From: AM-2324 sp042091035 | Lineage (GTDB): Bacteria; Bacteroidota; Bacteroidia; Chitinophagales; Saprospiraceae | Length of the DNA: 8,215 nucleotides | NCBI GenBank assembly: GCA_042091035.1 | Contig: JBELIG010000146.1 | Coordinates: 1-8,215, forward strand | Direction of reading: 5' to 3' | Shown: piece after piece, positions 5,791 to 8,215 of the stretch | Layout: each line of letters begins with the position of its first letter | Position numbering within the stretch: position 1 is the first letter of the stretch | Translations under genes and position numbers: made by a program | Notes under the pieces: model-generated | Told to the model about the DNA's origin: nothing | The model's input: the letters and a program-made list of their open reading frames with translations, nothing else | Databases searched by the model: none

Positions 5791-5814
5791 AAGATGCATC
5801 AAGAAGGTGCATCA
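5791..5814 (-). promoter_or_regulatory. tandem 13-nt-spaced direct repeat upstream of the ankyrin operon
   Basis: AAGATGCATCA (5791-5801) and AAGGTGCATCA (5804-5814) differ at one base and are 13 nt apart; read on minus they are TGATGCATCTT and TGATGCACCTT. They lie 36-59 nt before the ankyrin start, a place suited to an activator or repressor site. AraC-type HTH proteins commonly bind direct repeats. A weak Bacteroidota -7-like box (CATCTTTG, versus TAnnTTTG) overlaps on minus at 5789-5796. Confidence 0.4.
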
Positions 5815-5870
5815 GCTCTAACTCGTTTGAAGCCAAAGACATAAACTTTGAATCAGGAATAAAAACTATG

Positions 5871-5896
5871 ATGCAACAGTATAAATTATGTTGCAT
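5871..5896. promoter_or_regulatory. 8-bp perfect dyad in the divergent intergenic region
   Basis: ATGCAACA (5871-5878) and TGTTGCAT (5889-5896) are perfect inverted repeats separated by 10 AT-rich bases, so their centres are 18 nt apart. The half-site shares GATGCA with the tandem repeats at 5791-5814. It lies 82-107 nt upstream of the regulator gene and could mediate autoregulation. Confidence 0.4.
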
Positions 5897-5977
5897 ATTA
5901 GCCCCTGAAGGAAGAAAAAGAAGAGAAATTTTAAGAATTATTTTCTGTTCACTACAGAATCAGAATACAGACGATAA

Positions 5978-8065
5978 ATGCATAATACTCCTAAAAAATT
6001 CATCCAGGACGCGGAGAATATTGTCAAAGAAAAACTCCATGACGAACAGTTTGGTGTCTCGCAATTAGCAGAGCAGATGAACATGAGTCGCTCCAGTCTC
6101 CTGAGAAAAATCAAACAGGAACGAGACATCAGTGCAAGCCAGTTTATTCGTCAAATACGTCTGGAAAAGGGGAAAGAACTACTCGAACAAAGTGAACTTA
6201 GTGTTTCAGAAATTGCATACCAGGTTGGCTTTGGAAACAACTCCTATTTCATAAAGTGCTTTCGTGAGCATTATGGCTTCTCGCCTGGAGAAAGCAGAAA
6301 GCGAGCTCTAGAACCTCAAACAGAAGAAGCCCCTGTGCAAGAGGAAGTATCTCAAGAAGAGCCAAAGGAGGTCGAAAAAGAATATAGCCTTCTAAAGTAT
6401 GGCTTAGCCGCTCTAATGCTAATTGCTCTGACCTTTTTCATTATAAGAGGCCCTTTTCCCAAGTTAGGCTCTTCGGATTTTGATCCGGAAAAATCCATCG
6501 CTGTACTGCCTTTTAAAAACCTAAGCACAGACTCTGCCAATCTCTACTTCGTAGATGGCCTAATGGAATCTACACTAAACAAGCTTCAAACCATCAAAGA
6601 CCTAAGAGTCATCAGTAGGACCTCTGTTGAGCGATATAGGAATACAGACAAAAGCATACAAGAGATCGCAGAAGACTTGGACGTGCAATACATCATTGAA
6701 GGTAGCGGTCAACGCGTCAATAATCAGATACTACTCAGCATACAACTCATTGATGCAAAAAAAGACAGTCCTGTTTGGACAAATCAATACGAATACAAAG
6801 TCGTCGATATATTCTCCCTACAAAACACTGTAGCTAAAAAGATTGCTCAGGCTATACAAGCAAAGATCACACCAGAAGAACTCATTAGACTAGAGAAAAA
6901 GCCCACAGAAAACACCGTGGCCTACGATCTCTATTATAAAGGTTTGGAGCAACTAAACATACGATCGACAGAGTCTTTGTTTAAGGGGATAGAATATTTT
7001 GAAGAAGCCATTGAAATAGATCCAGAATTTGCATTAGCCTACGCAAAGCTTGCACTATCGTATTTTTGGTTGGATGAATTCAAAACAGACAAATCATATA
7101 CGGACATTATTAATGTAAATGCAGATAAAGCACTTTTATACGATTCCAGATCAGACCACAGTCTGATAGCAAAAGCACTTTATTATGTTCACAACAGGGA
7201 ATTTGAATTGGCTATTCCTCATTTAGAGAAAGCATTAGAATACAATCCAAATTCTTCTTCCGTAACCCTTATGCTTGCAGATCTTTATCACAAAGCAATA
7301 CCTAATACTGAAAAATATCTGGAATATGCACTGAAGGGAATTCAGTTAGACAATGGATCAAAAGATTCAGTTAGCCAGAGCTATGTCTATCTTCAATTGA
7401 GTAATGCGCTGCTACAAAATGGTTTCATCAATCAAGCGGAGGACTATATTCAGCGATCACTGAATCACTTCCCTCAGAATTATTATGCTCCGTTGGTAAA
7501 AGTTTACATTGACTTTATGAAGAATGAGGACTTTGATCAAGCGATTGATTATTTAGTTCAAGAATTAGAAAAGGATAGCACCCGAATGGATTTCCTTGCA
7601 GAGATTGGACAACTGTATTACTTCCAAGAAAAATATAAGCTTGCCTTTCCATACTACCAAAGACTTGATGCGCTTAGAAATCAACAAAACTTAGACATCT
7701 ACAAGGAAGAAAATCTTAAACTGGCTGTATGCTATAGATCCATGGGACTAACAGAAGAAGCCGCAAGGTTCTTCGAATCTTACGCTGAGGCTTGTGACCA
7801 AAACAAGTCACTCTATAAACCACTCCTTTTAGGATCTAAATACGCCTACGAAGGCAATTATGAAAAAGCGATAGAGCAATACAGGCTATTTCCCAATGAA
7901 GGCAATTTCCCTTTTCCAATCTTAAAATTCATGGACAAAGACCCGATCACGGCACCTTTCAGAGATGATCCTGACTTTATACAATCTATCAAAAAGATAG
8001 AGCAACGATTCTTTGAAGACCAAACTGAGCTTAAACGCAAATTGACGAAAAAGGATCTATTGTAA
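5978..8065 (+). CDS. membrane-bound AraC-type HTH / TolB-like / TPR transcriptional regulator
   Basis: 695 residues. The start is fixed by an in-frame TAA directly before the ATG. N-terminal AraC-type DNA-binding domain: first HTH about 24-46, second about 75-107 with the family signature SVSEIAYQVGFGNNSYFIKC and FREHYGFSPGESR. A Glu/Pro/Gln-rich linker (111-137) leads to one TM helix (about 140-157). Then comes a TolB-N/FlgO-like domain (about 172-295) with SIAVLPFKNLSTDSANLYF, VDGLMESTLNKLQ and VISRTSVERYR. From about 315 to 660 there are tandem TPRs (e.g. YFEEAIEIDPEFALAYAKLA), ending with the usual PFRDDPDF motif. This architecture, common in Bacteroidota, puts the HTH in the cytoplasm and a protein-interaction sensor in the periplasm. 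It lacks the usual AraC ligand domain. It is divergent from the ankyrin-acyltransferase operon, its likely target; the ligand is unknown. Confidence 0.92.
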   Translation: MHNTPKKFIQDAENIVKEKLHDEQFGVSQLAEQMNMSRSSLLRKIKQERDISASQFIRQIRLEKGKELLEQSELSVSEIAYQVGFGNNSYFIKCFREHYGFSPGESRKRALEPQTEEAPVQEEVSQEEPKEVEKEYSLLKYGLAALMLIALTFFIIRGPFPKLGSSDFDPEKSIAVLPFKNLSTDSANLYFVDGLMESTLNKLQTIKDLRVISRTSVERYRNTDKSIQEIAEDLDVQYIIEGSGQRVNNQILLSIQLIDAKKDSPVWTNQYEYKVVDIFSLQNTVAKKIAQAIQAKITPEELIRLEKKPTENTVAYDLYYKGLEQLNIRSTESLFKGIEYFEEAIEIDPEFALAYAKLALSYFWLDEFKTDKSYTDIINVNADKALLYDSRSDHSLIAKALYYVHNREFELAIPHLEKALEYNPNSSSVTLMLADLYHKAIPNTEKYLEYALKGIQLDNGSKDSVSQSYVYLQLSNALLQNGFINQAEDYIQRSLNHFPQNYYAPLVKVYIDFMKNEDFDQAIDYLVQELEKDSTRMDFLAEIGQLYYFQEKYKLAFPYYQRLDALRNQQNLDIYKEENLKLAVCYRSMGLTEEAARFFESYAEACDQNKSLYKPLLLGSKYAYEGNYEKAIEQYRLFPNEGNFPFPILKFMDKDPITAPFRDDPDFIQSIKKIEQRFFEDQTELKRKLTKKDLL

Positions 8066-8111
8066 TTGAACTAGTAATTGTATAAAATCTGCCAACTTCT
8101 AAGTCCAACCA

Positions 8112-8126
8112 AAAAGTAATACTTTT
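8112..8126 (+). terminator. weak hairpin after the regulator gene
   Basis: AAAAG / CTTTT with a 5-nt loop (AAAAGTAATACTTTT), 46 nt after the stop at 8065. It is A/T-rich with no clean T tract after it, so it is at best a weak, possibly bidirectional, terminator between convergent genes. Confidence 0.25.
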
Positions 8127-8150
8127 CTAGAAAATATAGAGACTTATACT

Positions 8151-8214
8151 TTATCGATTCAAGCTCCTTTTCGCTCTAGTTATTGCATCTTCTGGAGGAG
8201 AGATTAAACAAATT
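8151..8214 (-). CDS. possible 3' end of a convergent gene running in from the right edge
   Basis: On minus, a frame enters from the window edge and ends at TAA 8151-8153: ICLISPPEDAITRAKRSLNR. The composition looks protein-like (PPEDAITRAKRSLNR), but 20 codons are too few to be sure. It would be convergent with the regulator gene. Confidence 0.25.
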   Translation of the reverse strand, partial: ICLISPPEDAITRAKRSLNR

Positions 8215-8215
8215 A

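Noticed and set aside
5772..6068. 98-codon + frame starting at TTG in the divergent intergenic region
   Set aside because: It overlaps the well-supported regulator gene in another frame, has a weak start and low-complexity composition, and covers the putative operator repeats; probably a chance frame.
1..8215. CRISPR array, tRNA or rRNA, IS element or integrase
   Set aside because: No regularly spaced repeats, cloverleaf-like sequence, rRNA-like stretch or transposase/integrase motif was found on either strand.

Overview
The window looks like chromosomal DNA of a low-GC Bacteroidota, probably a marine Cytophagales-type bacterium. The evidence is: genes generally without Shine-Dalgarno sites, many small secreted or lipid-anchored proteins, a membrane-bound AraC-HTH/TolB-like/TPR regulator of a type common in that phylum, and what appears to be the last residues of a TonB-type energy transducer at the left edge. 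It is a scaffold: two runs of exactly 100 N (1738-1837 and 4459-4558) are placeholder gaps, so any reading frame drawn across them is arbitrary.

Left edge (1-140): a gene tail on + ends at 71 and is followed by a good intrinsic terminator (113-139). Positions 149-433 hold the remnant of an XRE/Cro-type HTH regulator, with no start and one in-frame stop.

Middle block (about 500-4400, all minus strand, very AT-rich): a row of small genes of unassigned function. Most encode secreted, lipid-anchored or single-TM proteins. Between them lie short open remnants without a start. The clearest remnant (1218-1430, open to 1466) looks like the tip of a polymorphic (Rhs-type) toxin, and its 3' end overlaps the next gene by 26 nt. 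A second (2338-2424) ends 2 nt before a small membrane-protein gene. I read the block as a store of displaced toxin tips with their surviving immunity-like genes, all transcribed leftward. This is inference: no toxin activity or immunity pairing can be shown from sequence alone. The block lies between two identical 19-bp direct repeats (117-135 and 4409-4427). The left copy is part of the terminator, which raises the possibility that the block was inserted into, or recombined at, that site.

Right part (4435-8065): an ordinary, conserved-looking divergent unit. On minus, a periplasmic ankyrin-repeat protein (5168-5755) and a multi-pass acyltransferase-3 protein (start at 5154, cut by the second gap) form a two-gene operon with a 13-nt spacer. 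On plus, divergently, is a 695-residue regulator with an N-terminal AraC-type HTH, one TM helix, a TolB-like domain and TPRs. The 222-bp space between them carries four copies of a GATGCA-type half-site, arranged as a 13-nt tandem repeat and an 8-bp dyad. These are good candidates for the regulator's operators. The last 150 bases hold a weak hairpin and perhaps the 3' end of a convergent minus-strand gene.

No rRNA, tRNA, CRISPR array, integrase or transposase was seen.
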